Positions 54,099 through 62,458 are shown, counted from the stretch's first letter. The stretch is DNA of 64,000 bases from Pseudanabaena frigida (GCA_003242085.1 QBML01000003.1:1-64000), one strand, 5' to 3'. Made by a program: numbers and translations. The notes: generated by a model not told the origin, from the sequence alone.

Positions 54099-54167
54099 AG
54101 CGATCGCTATCGCTATTACTGTGAGTCGTAATTTTTAGGCGATCGCCTTTAACGATTCCTCTAATAC
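54099..54167 (-). pseudogene. Tail remnant matching the end of the peroxiredoxin gene
   Basis: On the minus strand it reads VLEESLKAIA and a stop, like the end of an AhpC/TSA protein, then CGACTCACAGTAATAGCGAT, almost identical to CGACTCACGGTAATAGCGAT at 49,901-49,920 downstream of the intact gene. Probably a relic of a second copy. Confidence 0.5.
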
Positions 54168-54177
54168 TTAATCTTGG

Positions 54178-54519
54178 TCACTTGCCAGCATTTACACCTA
54201 GTAGCAGAACCTTGGCATCGCCATTTGCCTTATATGTCGCGAACAACAAATAAGGACATCCGAACATAAAACCTAAGTTCATAAACAGAAAGCCGAATAG
54301 AAATCCCTTGACGGTAAATCCTTCTCGCCATGCAACCCAAATAAAGGATAGGCATAGAGCAATCAAAAGATCTGTGTTGAACTGCGTTCTCCAGTCAAGC
54401 TTAAACATGTCACTAAAATAGACAGATGGATAGTTAATGCCCATTGTGACGATGACATAAATTGATACGGAGAAAATGAGTAGTGTCGCAGCAATTAAAA
54501 AAGCGCGTAGTAATGTCAT
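54178..54519 (-). CDS. Small membrane protein, unknown
   Basis: The 113-residue product has three membrane segments (LRAFLIAATLLIFSVSIYVIV, LIALCLSFIWVAW, FLFGFLFMNLGFMFGCPYLLFA). I recognise no family with certainty. It follows a frameshifted membrane gene on the same strand, 68 bases away, and both begin MTL; they could have been a two-gene unit. Confidence 0.7.
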   Translation of the reverse strand: MTLLRAFLIAATLLIFSVSIYVIVTMGINYPSVYFSDMFKLDWRTQFNTDLLIALCLSFIWVAWREGFTVKGFLFGFLFMNLGFMFGCPYLLFATYKANGDAKVLLLGVNAGK

Positions 54520-54587
54520 GTTGTTTTATTCCCTTATTAGCCAAATTAAACGATGAGTGAGAGAGATTGCTAAATAAAGTCTTTGAG

Positions 54588-55014
54588 TTATTCGACAATC
54601 GATAAAACGTCCGCAGCACAATCCCGTAAGTATAGTAGGCGTGCGATCATCGCTAAGAAACCGATACAGCCAGTGCAAACAATGAGTGCGAACCAAAGGT
54701 ATAGACGCATACCTAGGGATCGGCACGATAAGATACCAACCAATACCAACGCCTAAGAGAAGGTCGAACCAAACCTGATTACCCCACAAACTGTCAGTAT
54801 GCTCGAACCAGAATCCCAGCAATCCTTCTGAAGCGATCGCTTTCAAAGAAAAAAGCAAAAACAAAATCGATAGCGCAGCAGGAAATATCCAGCCATTCTT
54901 CACAGGTCGCGCATCTTTGGCAAGAATATATATGGAGAACATTAAGAAAAATGCAGCAGCGATCGCGGGCAACAGTGACTCAGCAGGAAATAGAAAAGAG
55001 TTAGGTAATGTCAT
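54588..55014 (-). pseudogene. Frameshifted small membrane protein gene
   Basis: From ATG 55,014 the frame MTLPNSFLFPAESLLPAIAA gives membrane segments up to WFDLLLGVGIGWYLIVP. There the frame turns basic and Cys-rich, but another frame continues GMRLYLWFALIVCTGCIGFL, AMIARLLYLRDCAADVLSIV and stops at 54,588: a clear membrane helix with a sensible end. The shift lies near 54,716-54,724 (CGATCCCTAGGT on the coding strand). The unshifted frame would run to 54,526. Confidence 0.75.
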
Positions 55015-55182
55015 GTTGTTATTGCTCTTGATAGCCAAATCAGCAGAGTAGAAGGCTGACTCATATAAGTGATTGTGTGTGCTTGTCATCATCTTGCCAA
55101 AGGGAGATAATCAAAGCAATTACCTCACAGGTAATCAACCATTGTTTTTAGAGCTTTGTCATGCGATAACGGACGATTAATT

Positions 55183-56079
55183 ATGCTCAATAGCCATACT
55201 TCGACTCCGCTCAGTAACAATACTTCGGCTGCACTCAGTAGCCGTAAAGCAAATTCCTTTGGAACCATGCTGAAGCAATGGCGCGATCGCCGCAGCCTTA
55301 GCCAGCTCGATCTTGCCCTTAGTAGTCAAGTTTCCCAACGTCACATCAGTTTTCTAGAATCGGGACGCGCAAAGCCCAGTCAGGAAATGGTGTTGCAATT
55401 GGCAACCGTATTAGAAGTTCCGCTCAGGCACCAGAACCTGATGTTGAGTGCGGCTGGGTTTACCCCCATCCATACAGAGACTGATTTATCGGCTCCTGAA
55501 ATGACATTGATTAGTAAAGCGATCGATTTTATGTTGCGCCAGCAAGAACCCTATCCAGCAATCATTATCGATCGCTACTGGAACTTACTCCTAGCCAACA
55601 AAGGAGCAACACAACTCCTCAGCATATTCATCGATCCTGAAAAGTTGCAAAATCTCTTCTGCATTGATGGCAAAATCAATTTGATGCGAGTTACATTCGA
55701 TCCGCAAGGGATACGTCCATTTATTGTTAATTGGGAGGAATTAGCTAGTCACTTGCTTCAACGAGTTCATCGCGAAGCAAATTCATCAATTGAGTGCGAA
55801 CAGTCTGCCCTATTGTTTAATGAACTTATCAGTTATCCTGATGTTTCAGAACTCTGGCAAATTTCCAGTCGATCAGCCCAAAATGATTTAATTTTGACAA
55901 CTCACTTCAAGCACAAAGATCTAAATCTGCGCTTTTTCTCAACGATCGCTACGCTCGGCACTCCCTACGACATCACTCTCCAAGAGATAAGAGTTGAATG
56001 TATATTCCCCGCAGATGAGGAGACCGAACACAACTGGAGCCAGATTATAGCCTTGGATGCTTCTGGTGGCAGTCATTAG
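55183..56079 (+). CDS. XRE-family regulator with MmyB-like ligand domain
   Basis: From ATG 55,183, 298 residues. HTH: FGTMLKQWRDRRSLSQLDLALSSQVSQRHISFLESGRAKPS. The C-terminal MmyB-like domain (PYPAIIIDRYWNLLLANKGA) binds fatty-acid-like ligands in Streptomyces and Chloroflexus proteins. It is divergent from the frameshifted membrane gene, a probable target. The first 25 residues (HTSTPLSNNTSAALSS) are encoded by ACTTCGACTCCGCTCAGTAA-type repeat DNA, so the N-terminal tail looks repeat-derived. Confidence 0.92.
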   Translation: MLNSHTSTPLSNNTSAALSSRKANSFGTMLKQWRDRRSLSQLDLALSSQVSQRHISFLESGRAKPSQEMVLQLATVLEVPLRHQNLMLSAAGFTPIHTETDLSAPEMTLISKAIDFMLRQQEPYPAIIIDRYWNLLLANKGATQLLSIFIDPEKLQNLFCIDGKINLMRVTFDPQGIRPFIVNWEELASHLLQRVHREANSSIECEQSALLFNELISYPDVSELWQISSRSAQNDLILTTHFKHKDLNLRFFSTIATLGTPYDITLQEIRVECIFPADEETEHNWSQIIALDASGGSH

Positions 56080-56100
56080 ATACAAATCTTCTATCACGCA

Positions 56101-56739
56101 TTAATCATTTTGCAGCAGCCAAACATTCTCTTTTGCCGCACATTTCCCTTTCAATCCACCAGAAATAATTGTGCTTCCAAGGAGAGTTAAATTATACCTA
56201 TCCAGATAGTGCTGACTTACCTCCTCGTTACTAATCGAAAAAGGAGGGCCTGCCATTGATCTTTGGTCGTATTCATAGCAAATTAGCAACTGTGGCGCTT
56301 TATCAGTAATCTTCATTAAGTGTGTTGTATATTGATTTCGCATTGCCTCAGGCAGAGCCACTAAAGCCGCCCTGTCATAAATTCCATCGACGGCTCCAAG
56401 CATCTTGCTAGATAAGTGAAATATATCACCAACAAATATGTCGATATTTGTGGCACTGTAGAAATCTAATTCACCAACTCTCGATATTTTTGGTTCCATC
56501 TCAAGCCCCACAAATAATTGCTCAATGGCTATTTTACTCAATTCAGCTCCAGCAACTCTGTAGCCATTAGCAAGTAACCAAGAAATATCAAGAGTTTTGC
56601 CACACAGGGGTACAAATACACGACTCCCTTTTACTAAGGAAAGCTCTGTGAAATATTTGACTAGCAGTGAGTTAGCTTCTCTATTGTGAAAAGCGATATC
56701 ATCTTTTTCCCACTTTTGATGCCAAAAGCTTACGTCCAT
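56101..56739 (-). CDS. Thiopurine S-methyltransferase (TPMT) family protein
   Basis: A 212-residue SAM methyltransferase: FWHQKWEKDDIAFH, then VFVPLCGKTLDISWLLANGY, AGAELSKIAIEQLF and IYDRAALVALPEAMR. All are TPMT landmarks. Bacterial members methylate thiols, selenium or tellurium compounds. Convergent with the XRE gene. Confidence 0.93.
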   Translation of the reverse strand: MDVSFWHQKWEKDDIAFHNREANSLLVKYFTELSLVKGSRVFVPLCGKTLDISWLLANGYRVAGAELSKIAIEQLFVGLEMEPKISRVGELDFYSATNIDIFVGDIFHLSSKMLGAVDGIYDRAALVALPEAMRNQYTTHLMKITDKAPQLLICYEYDQRSMAGPPFSISNEEVSQHYLDRYNLTLLGSTIISGGLKGKCAAKENVWLLQND

Positions 56740-56839
56740 AACAACTCCTTGAGATATTTACTTGCAACTAAAATTTAGTTGTAACGCAATTGCAGTTTAG
56801 CTAATTGACTGAAGATAAATTACTACAAATTTTACTTTA

Positions 56840-56924
56840 CAGCGCTTTGCGCTCAAACCCAAACCAAGAAAAATTTTGAAAGCGATGCGAAGCAACGCTT
56901 TCAAAATTTTTCTTGGGGTTCGTT
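56840..56924. repeat. Family B palindromic repeat
   Basis: ACAGCGCTTTGCGCTCAAAC, CCAAACCAAGAAAAATTTTG, hairpin 56,864-56,916 (21-bp stem, 11-base loop), then GGGGTTCGTTT. It lies between the TPMT start and the next gene's end; otherwise the 281-base space is empty. Confidence 0.85.
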
Positions 56925-57020
56925 TTCTTTGTTGTGGAGCGAAGTGGCAATCTTAAGAATTCAACCATCAACTTGACAGTCTTTTGTCAAAGTGAATCGC
57001 TGGTATAGTTGGAAAATAAG

Positions 57021-57449
57021 TTAGACCTCATTCGCAGCTTCTAAGACAATTTCGCGAGTTTCTTGTAGCATGTTCTCAAAAGATTCGGGCGGATCGCCTT
57101 CATATGATATGACTGCCCCAAAATCCTTAGTTAAAGCACAACTTACAATCATGACACAGGCATAATCCTTCAAACTGCTGCGCCAGACCATGCTGATACA
57201 GATGTCATTCTCTTTAGCAATATCAAAGAGTACTTCATCATCGACCAGATCGATAGTAGGCTCGCAAAAAACCTCAAAGCCAGACCCTGAAATACCGTTG
57301 AATATACAGGGAGAAAAACCACAATCTTCAAGCAAGTTTAGATCGGGATGGAGCGTCAGTTTAAAACCAAGGGAATCAATTGAAGATTGAAGTGACTCCC
57401 TTGATGGAATGTTGATTTTTTTGAGGAAGGCGAATTGTGTATTGGACAT
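57021..57449 (-). CDS. Conserved protein of unknown function
   Basis: A 142-residue acidic soluble protein (MSNTQFAFLKKINIPSRESL). No signal, membrane segment or motif that I know. It resembles small cyanobacterial or immunity-like proteins in size and acidity only. Monocistronic, between repeats. Confidence 0.65.
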   Translation of the reverse strand: MSNTQFAFLKKINIPSRESLQSSIDSLGFKLTLHPDLNLLEDCGFSPCIFNGISGSGFEVFCEPTIDLVDDEVLFDIAKENDICISMVWRSSLKDYACVMIVSCALTKDFGAVISYEGDPPESFENMLQETREIVLEAANEV

Positions 57450-57540
57450 GAGCTTTTCAGTGAGTCCTAACGCAGAGTTTGTAAGAATAAATTAATGTAG
57501 CCACTTACTCTAAGTCAAACGCGATCGCCTTACTAATCTA

Positions 57541-57600
57541 ATGACAAAGAAAGAGATAGCGAGGATAAATCAAACCCCAAACAAAACTTACATTGCTATA
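57541..57600. repeat. Family A short form without the central hairpin
   Basis: AAAGAGATAGCGAGGATAAATC and AAACAAAACTTACATTGCTAT are the two ends seen (inverted) around the hairpin copies, joined directly by AAACCCC. It abuts the stop of the hydroxylase-family gene. Confidence 0.7.
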
Positions 57601-58470
57601 TCAGTTCAATTCTCTTAACTTTGTTCTAAAAGCCTTTGCCCAACCATCACCGCTTGGCGAACCTAAAGCGATCGCTAAACAATCACGCCAAGATCGAGTC
57701 ATCTGCATATCACGCAACATTCTTGCCCATTCATGTAGAGCAATCGCGATCGGATTATGAGAACGGACTGGCTTGGTTAAACCATAAACAGGCGGATTAG
57801 AGAGATTTTCTTCAGTGAATGTACCAAATAAGCGATCGAAGATAATTAAAACCCCACCGTAGTTGCGATCGATATAAGCTCGATTAGAAGCATGATGGAC
57901 TCGATGATGGGAAGGAGTATTCAATATCCATTCTAAACCACCGAGCTTTGGTATCAATTCGCTATGAATCCAGAATTGGTAAAATAGATTTAGCGATAGA
58001 CCAACTCCAACAGCGATCGGATGGAATCCCAACCAAACAGGCGGCAAGAAGAAAAGAAAGTTTCCTGATAACCAGCCTGTCCAACCCAAGCGATAGGCAG
58101 CTGAAAGATTGAGACGATTAACCGAGTGATGTACCGCATGGCTTGCCCAGATCCAGCGAATGCGGTGGGAAGCGCGATGTTGCCAGTAATAAAAAAACTC
58201 GATCGCTAAAAATAATAGTAAGATTCCCCACCAAGTATCAAGCGGTACTGTCAGCAACCGATGTTCCCAAAGCCACAACGATAAACCAACTAATAATGTT
58301 TTAGAAAATATTCCTGAAGCAACATAGCCAACAAACACACCAAATGAGGCGAGACTCTCTTTCCATGAGTAATAACGATTTAATTTGTGCTTCCAGAATA
58401 AAAAAGTTAACTCGATCGCGATCGCTATTGCAATAAATGGGAAAAATTTAAGGATGAGCAGGTTATGCAT
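57601..58470 (-). CDS. Sterol desaturase / fatty-acid hydroxylase family membrane protein
   Basis: A 289-residue di-iron membrane enzyme. His clusters: HRASH, HAVHH and HHRVHH, with intervening membrane helices (FVGYVASGIFSK, WWGILLLFLAIEFFYYW). The family hydroxylates or desaturates lipids, carotenoids or sterols. Substrate unknown. Its stop codon abuts a family A repeat. Confidence 0.93.
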   Translation of the reverse strand: MHNLLILKFFPFIAIAIAIELTFLFWKHKLNRYYSWKESLASFGVFVGYVASGIFSKTLLVGLSLWLWEHRLLTVPLDTWWGILLLFLAIEFFYYWQHRASHRIRWIWASHAVHHSVNRLNLSAAYRLGWTGWLSGNFLFFLPPVWLGFHPIAVGVGLSLNLFYQFWIHSELIPKLGGLEWILNTPSHHRVHHASNRAYIDRNYGGVLIIFDRLFGTFTEENLSNPPVYGLTKPVRSHNPIAIALHEWARMLRDMQMTRSWRDCLAIALGSPSGDGWAKAFRTKLRELN

Positions 58471-58526
58471 AAAGTTTTATTCAGAAAGCTAAAGACGAAT
58501 AACAATAATCTTTTAAAAGACTACTG

Positions 58527-58985
58527 TTAGCGGCGACGAGTGAAAGTTTTGGTAGTTGTAGGAGTGGTAACAGTAGTCGAACCATTTTGAGTAGAAGTGG
58601 AATAAGTACTGTCGTTGACTGTGGTGGTGTTATTGCCGCTATATCCTGTAGTTGAGTTATAGCTGGAGGTTCCAGTTGTTGTTCCCGTGTAAGTCTCTCC
58701 TTCTTTCGTGGTTACCGAACCACTACCTTGATAGTTAGCCGTTCCATTACCATCAGTTGTAACTTTTGCATTTCCGTTAGCAGTAGTGCCATTGACTCCA
58801 GTAACGTTACCTTCAGCAGTTCCAGTGTATCCACCTTGACGATTAGGAGTGACAACTGCCGTGCCATTGGCTGTAGAACCTTTAATCCCCGTGACTGTTT
58901 TTGCATTAACAGGAGTAGCTATACCGATAGAGGCAAGTCCTAAGGCTAATGTGAGACTCAAGATTAATTTCTGTGCTTTCTGCAT
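58527..58985 (-). CDS. Exported Gly/Thr/Asn-rich repeat protein
   Basis: A 152-residue secreted protein: signal peptide to about residue 28 (PVNAKT), then repeating units of the form GxxGSTANGTAVVTPNRQGG, and a C-terminal Thr/Ser/Asn-rich stretch ending FTRRR. Low-complexity beta-type sequence, typical of surface or matrix proteins. No function known. Confidence 0.8.
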   Translation of the reverse strand: MQKAQKLILSLTLALGLASIGIATPVNAKTVTGIKGSTANGTAVVTPNRQGGYTGTAEGNVTGVNGTTANGNAKVTTDGNGTANYQGSGSVTTKEGETYTGTTTGTSSYNSTTGYSGNNTTTVNDSTYSTSTQNGSTTVTTPTTTKTFTRRR

Positions 58986-59160
58986 GACTAACTCCAGATA
59001 TATGTTTAGATTTGGAATGAACTAGTTTGAGATAGAAAGTGTTTGTTGCTTTCTTTGATGCCTTACAATCTAAGTCAAAGGCTAGTAGTGATGCTAGTGA
59101 TGTTTGTCCCGATCTCTTCAGGACATTTGTCCCAATTTTTTACTTCGCGCATAGAGAATA

Positions 59161-59213
59161 GGCTTCGACTTCGCTCAGCGAGCGTATACTGCTGGCTGAG
59201 CGAAGTCGAAGCC
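59161..59213. repeat. 19-bp inverted repeat before the histidine kinase
   Basis: GGCTTCGACTTCGCTCAGC and its exact complement around a 15-base loop, 23 bases before the kinase start codon. The same word family occurs in the XRE gene's 5' end. Confidence 0.85.
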
Positions 59214-59235
59214 CAACAAATCATTTAGAATTATT

Positions 59236-60444
59236 ATGAACATTCGGATCGAGCCGCGATCGCCTTTATTGCAACTTTTATTAATCCTAGAATGGATTTT
59301 GCTAGGTCTAGTCGCGATTACGCAAATTCTAGTTGTAAATAAATTCAACTCTCCGACTGATGCTGTTTTCAACGAAATTGGCTTATTGATATTTGCTGTC
59401 TTGGGAGTTGCATTTCCTAAAGCGCCATTACATAAGTTGGCTTATATCATTGCAGAATTTGCTTTGATTTTTTTATTAACTCTCAAGGGCAATATTTCGC
59501 TTTTCCAGTTGCTATTTATTGTTTTAGTGATTCGCAATTGCGTAATGTTGGAGGGGAAATTGCGATCGGTTGTGACGGGATTAGCATTATTTTCAGTGCT
59601 AGTTTGTGTCACAGAGCGAATGAGAAGTCAGAGCCTATTAGTTCAAGTCGATCCCGATCGCACTTTACTCTATTGGGTTGGCTTTATAGTCATGTTAGGG
59701 TTACTGATTCTATTTCTACAACTATTGGTCGAGTCGGCTTTATCAGAACGCAAAAGTCGCGAAGAATTGGTAGTCGCTAACTCGCAACTGAGAGAATATG
59801 CAATCCAAATTGAAGAACTTGCTACCGTGCAAGAACGCAATCGCATTGCTCGTGAGATTCATGATTCTTTGGGACATTCCCTTACAGGATTTAATTTACA
59901 TCTAGAGGCGGCTTTACGATTACTACAATCCGATCCCGAAGAAGCAAAACAACTTTTATTAGAAGCGAAACAACTTGGCTCAGCCGCACTAAAAGATGTC
60001 CGTGAATCTGTGTCTGCACTGCGTAGCGATCCGCTAGAGGGTCGATCGCTTGAATTAGCAATGCGATCGCTGGTTGAAGAATTTCAGCGCTCAAGTAGGA
60101 TTGCATCTCAGCTTATCATCGACGATCTAATCAACGGCAATCGCTATATTTCGCTTCAGCTAAAAACAATCATTTATCGGATCGTCCAAGAATCGTTAAC
60201 GAATATTAGCAAGCATTCTGAGGCAAGTTTTGTAAATATCGACTGTCAAGTAAGAAACCAAAATCTGGAAGTAACGATAGAAGATAATGGCAAAGGCTTC
60301 GATCCCGATCGGAACATGTCAGGATTTGGATTACAAGGAATGCGAGAAAGAGTACTAGCTGTGTCTGGCAACCTAGAAATTGAAACATCGGATGGTAATG
60401 GTTGTAAAATCGTTGCAAGATTCAGATTGGATCGTGTTAGCTAA
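59236..60444 (+). CDS. NarL-type membrane sensor histidine kinase
   Basis: A 402-residue kinase with four or five membrane segments in residues 10-165, a coiled coil, HisKA_3 with His209 (REIHDSLGHSL) and a HATPase (IEDNGKGFDPD, GFGLQGMRERV). It pairs with the LuxR-type regulator 12 bases downstream. Signal unknown. A perfect hairpin lies over its ribosome-binding region and could modulate translation. Confidence 0.95.
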   Translation: MNIRIEPRSPLLQLLLILEWILLGLVAITQILVVNKFNSPTDAVFNEIGLLIFAVLGVAFPKAPLHKLAYIIAEFALIFLLTLKGNISLFQLLFIVLVIRNCVMLEGKLRSVVTGLALFSVLVCVTERMRSQSLLVQVDPDRTLLYWVGFIVMLGLLILFLQLLVESALSERKSREELVVANSQLREYAIQIEELATVQERNRIAREIHDSLGHSLTGFNLHLEAALRLLQSDPEEAKQLLLEAKQLGSAALKDVRESVSALRSDPLEGRSLELAMRSLVEEFQRSSRIASQLIIDDLINGNRYISLQLKTIIYRIVQESLTNISKHSEASFVNIDCQVRNQNLEVTIEDNGKGFDPDRNMSGFGLQGMRERVLAVSGNLEIETSDGNGCKIVARFRLDRVS

Positions 60445-60456
60445 TTAGAACTTGTG

Positions 60457-61116
60457 ATGATTCGAATTCTTCTGATTGACGATCAAGACTTGATTCGGCG
60501 TGGTATGAAAGCGCTATTGAAATCTGATGCTGAGTTGCAAGTAATTGGGGAAGGTAAAAATGGGATTGAGGCGATCGCTTTAGTTGAGACTCTGCAACCT
60601 AATGTCGTCTTAATGGATGTCCGAATGCCTGAAATGGATGGAGTTGCAGCAACGAGAGAAATTTGTCAGCGCTTTCCACAGGTCAAAGTATTGATTATGA
60701 CTACCTTTGACGATCGCGAATACATTACTCAAGCTTTGCGATTTGGCGCGGCAGGATATTTGCTCAAAGATACGCCTTTCGAGGAACTCGCGCAGGCAAT
60801 TCGCTTAGTGCATAAAGGCTATATGCAGTTAGCTCCAGGATTAGCGCAAAAACTGCTCGCACCCGATCCTCCTAGTCAAGTTCCATCGGAATTTACCAAC
60901 TTAACGCCCAGAAAGCAAGAGATTTTAAGGCTAATTGCCAAAGGGGCAAATAATCGTGAAATTGCCGATACGCTGTTTATTTCGGAGAAGACAGTGCGAA
61001 ATAACATTACCAATATATTCAGTCAACTAGGCTTACGCGATCGCACTCAAGCCGCCATTTGGATGAGCAATAATTATAGCGCTTTGCGCTCGAACCCAAA
61101 CCAAGAAAAACTTTGA
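60457..61116 (+). CDS. NarL/LuxR-type response regulator
   Basis: A 219-residue regulator (GTG 60,454 is also possible). Receiver with Asp54 (VVLMDVRMPEMDG) and LuxR HTH (LTPRKQEILRLIAKGANNREIADTLFISEKTVRNNITNIF). The last thirteen codons (YSALRSNPNQEKL) are repeat DNA: ACAGCGCTTTGCGCTCAAAC family B sequence has replaced the natural end. Confidence 0.95.
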   Translation: MIRILLIDDQDLIRRGMKALLKSDAELQVIGEGKNGIEAIALVETLQPNVVLMDVRMPEMDGVAATREICQRFPQVKVLIMTTFDDREYITQALRFGAAGYLLKDTPFEELAQAIRLVHKGYMQLAPGLAQKLLAPDPPSQVPSEFTNLTPRKQEILRLIAKGANNREIADTLFISEKTVRNNITNIFSQLGLRDRTQAAIWMSNNYSALRSNPNQEKL

Positions 61117-61170
61117 AGGCGTTGCTTTGTAACGCTTTCAAAGTTTTTCTTGGTTCGTTTGAGCGGTAAT
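61078..61170. repeat. Family B repeat overlapping the response-regulator 3' end
   Basis: AGCGCTTTGCGCTCGAACCC, AAACCAAGAAAAACTTTGAA, hairpin (61,101-61,152), TTCGTTTGAGCGGTAATTTG. The gene's stop codon TGA (61,114) is within the repeat. Confidence 0.85.
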
Positions 61171-61197
61171 TTGTGTCAAGCATCGGAACGTCAAAAT

Positions 61198-61223
61198 AAA
61201 GGGGGCGCTTTTGCGCCCCCTTA
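61198..61223. terminator. GGGGGCGC hairpin
   Basis: Stem AAGGGGGCGC/GCGCCCCCTT with a four-T loop, located 36 bases beyond the prk stop on the minus strand; it fits as the prk terminator. Confidence 0.75.
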
Positions 61224-61258
61224 CTAATACAGAAATAGTCAAAGCTTTAGATGATTAT

Positions 61259-62263
61259 TTATGCGGCGACAAGCTGCTCAGATGCTTGTTGAGTGAGACG
61301 CTCAAATGTTTCACGCATCTTCAGTCCGACAATAATTTGTAGCAGACCAGTTCCGTTGTTAGAGCCTGGATAATCGGGATGTTTGAGCAACAGATGCGTC
61401 AACTCGCCGTAGTACTTTGTACTGATGCAGCTAAGGTGGTTTTCGATATAGACCATTTCATCAAGGCGATCGAATTGTCCATCAATCTCCAAAATACTCG
61501 CGGGTTGACCACACCAAGCATCTGGACCAGAAAATAGCTTGATTCCAGGATAAGAGCAGGTCAACTTAGTACCGCAAGGGATCCAAGAAATTGTTGAACC
61601 TTCATCAAATAGATAAGCTGGCTTCAGCCCCTGCACATCGCTGCGTTGCACTAGGCGAACACGCAACACCTTGCGCTCAGTGTCATTAGCGATGAGATTA
61701 GTTGGCAGAATTTGGATTACCACATCCGCATGGGCTTTCTGGGGATCGATATAGGCTTCAAAATCAGGTCTGCGAGAGGCGATCGCCTGCATGACATCCG
61801 CAAGGGTATGTCCGCGCTCAGCCATATCACGCTGAATTTTCCAAGCAATTTTGACTTCATCACTGAGATCTAGGTAAATACTGAAATCTAGCAATTCACG
61901 GACGCGCTCGTCATAAATTGGATGCAAACCTTCGATCACAATCACTTTATTAGGTGTGACCAGTTCAGGTGGATCGAGCAACCCTGTCTCATGGTTGTAG
62001 ATCGGCTTCATTACCGATTTACCTTCTTTAAGAGCCTTAACCTGTTCGTACATCAAGTCAAAATTGTTAGCACGAGGATCGAGAGCAGTAATTCCTGTTT
62101 CCTTACGTTGTTTGCGATCTAGGCTGTGATAGTCATCCAGACAAATCACGGTCATAAATTCTTCGCCGAATAGGTCATTCAATCTACGCAAAAATGTGGA
62201 TTTCCCACAACCAGAGTCACCAGCGACTCCGATCACAACAACGTTGTTAGGCTTACTGCTCAT
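61259..62263 (-). CDS. prk: Phosphoribulokinase
   Basis: PRK phosphorylates ribulose 5-phosphate to RuBP, the last step of CO2-acceptor regeneration in the Calvin cycle. The 334-residue length is standard. Walker A is GVAGDSGCGKSTF, followed by MTVICLDDYHSLDRKQRKE and VIVIEGLHPIYDERV. Cys in GCGKS and a second Cys in VICLDD are the redox pair of the CP12-regulated form. Monocistronic. Confidence 0.98.
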   Translation of the reverse strand: MSSKPNNVVVIGVAGDSGCGKSTFLRRLNDLFGEEFMTVICLDDYHSLDRKQRKETGITALDPRANNFDLMYEQVKALKEGKSVMKPIYNHETGLLDPPELVTPNKVIVIEGLHPIYDERVRELLDFSIYLDLSDEVKIAWKIQRDMAERGHTLADVMQAIASRRPDFEAYIDPQKAHADVVIQILPTNLIANDTERKVLRVRLVQRSDVQGLKPAYLFDEGSTISWIPCGTKLTCSYPGIKLFSGPDAWCGQPASILEIDGQFDRLDEMVYIENHLSCISTKYYGELTHLLLKHPDYPGSNNGTGLLQIIVGLKMRETFERLTQQASEQLVAA

Positions 62264-62458
62264 AATTCTGAACCGATCCTTATAAAAAATGTATTTATTA
62301 CTACTTCTTTCCCAAGATCAAATCTACCAAAACAGTGATACCCGTACAAGTTTAATTTTGATTTAACTTTAATAATTGATGCAGTTTATGAATTTAAAGC
62401 AAAAATAACGTGTAAATTATAATCTTTAAATTTATTGGAAAATATTGCGATCGCTGTT
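62264..62458. promoter_or_regulatory. Divergent promoter region of prk and the propeller gene
   Basis: AT-rich 195 bases between divergent start codons. No hairpin or operator recognised. Confidence 0.4.

Noticed and set aside
54434-54619. 61-codon frame in the membrane-protein pair
   Set aside because: Third frame of the frameshifted gene's end; neither membrane-like nor preceded by a ribosome site.
59043-59228. 61-codon frame before the histidine kinase
   Set aside because: Half of it is the CTTCGACTTCGCTCAGC inverted repeat; composition is not protein-like.
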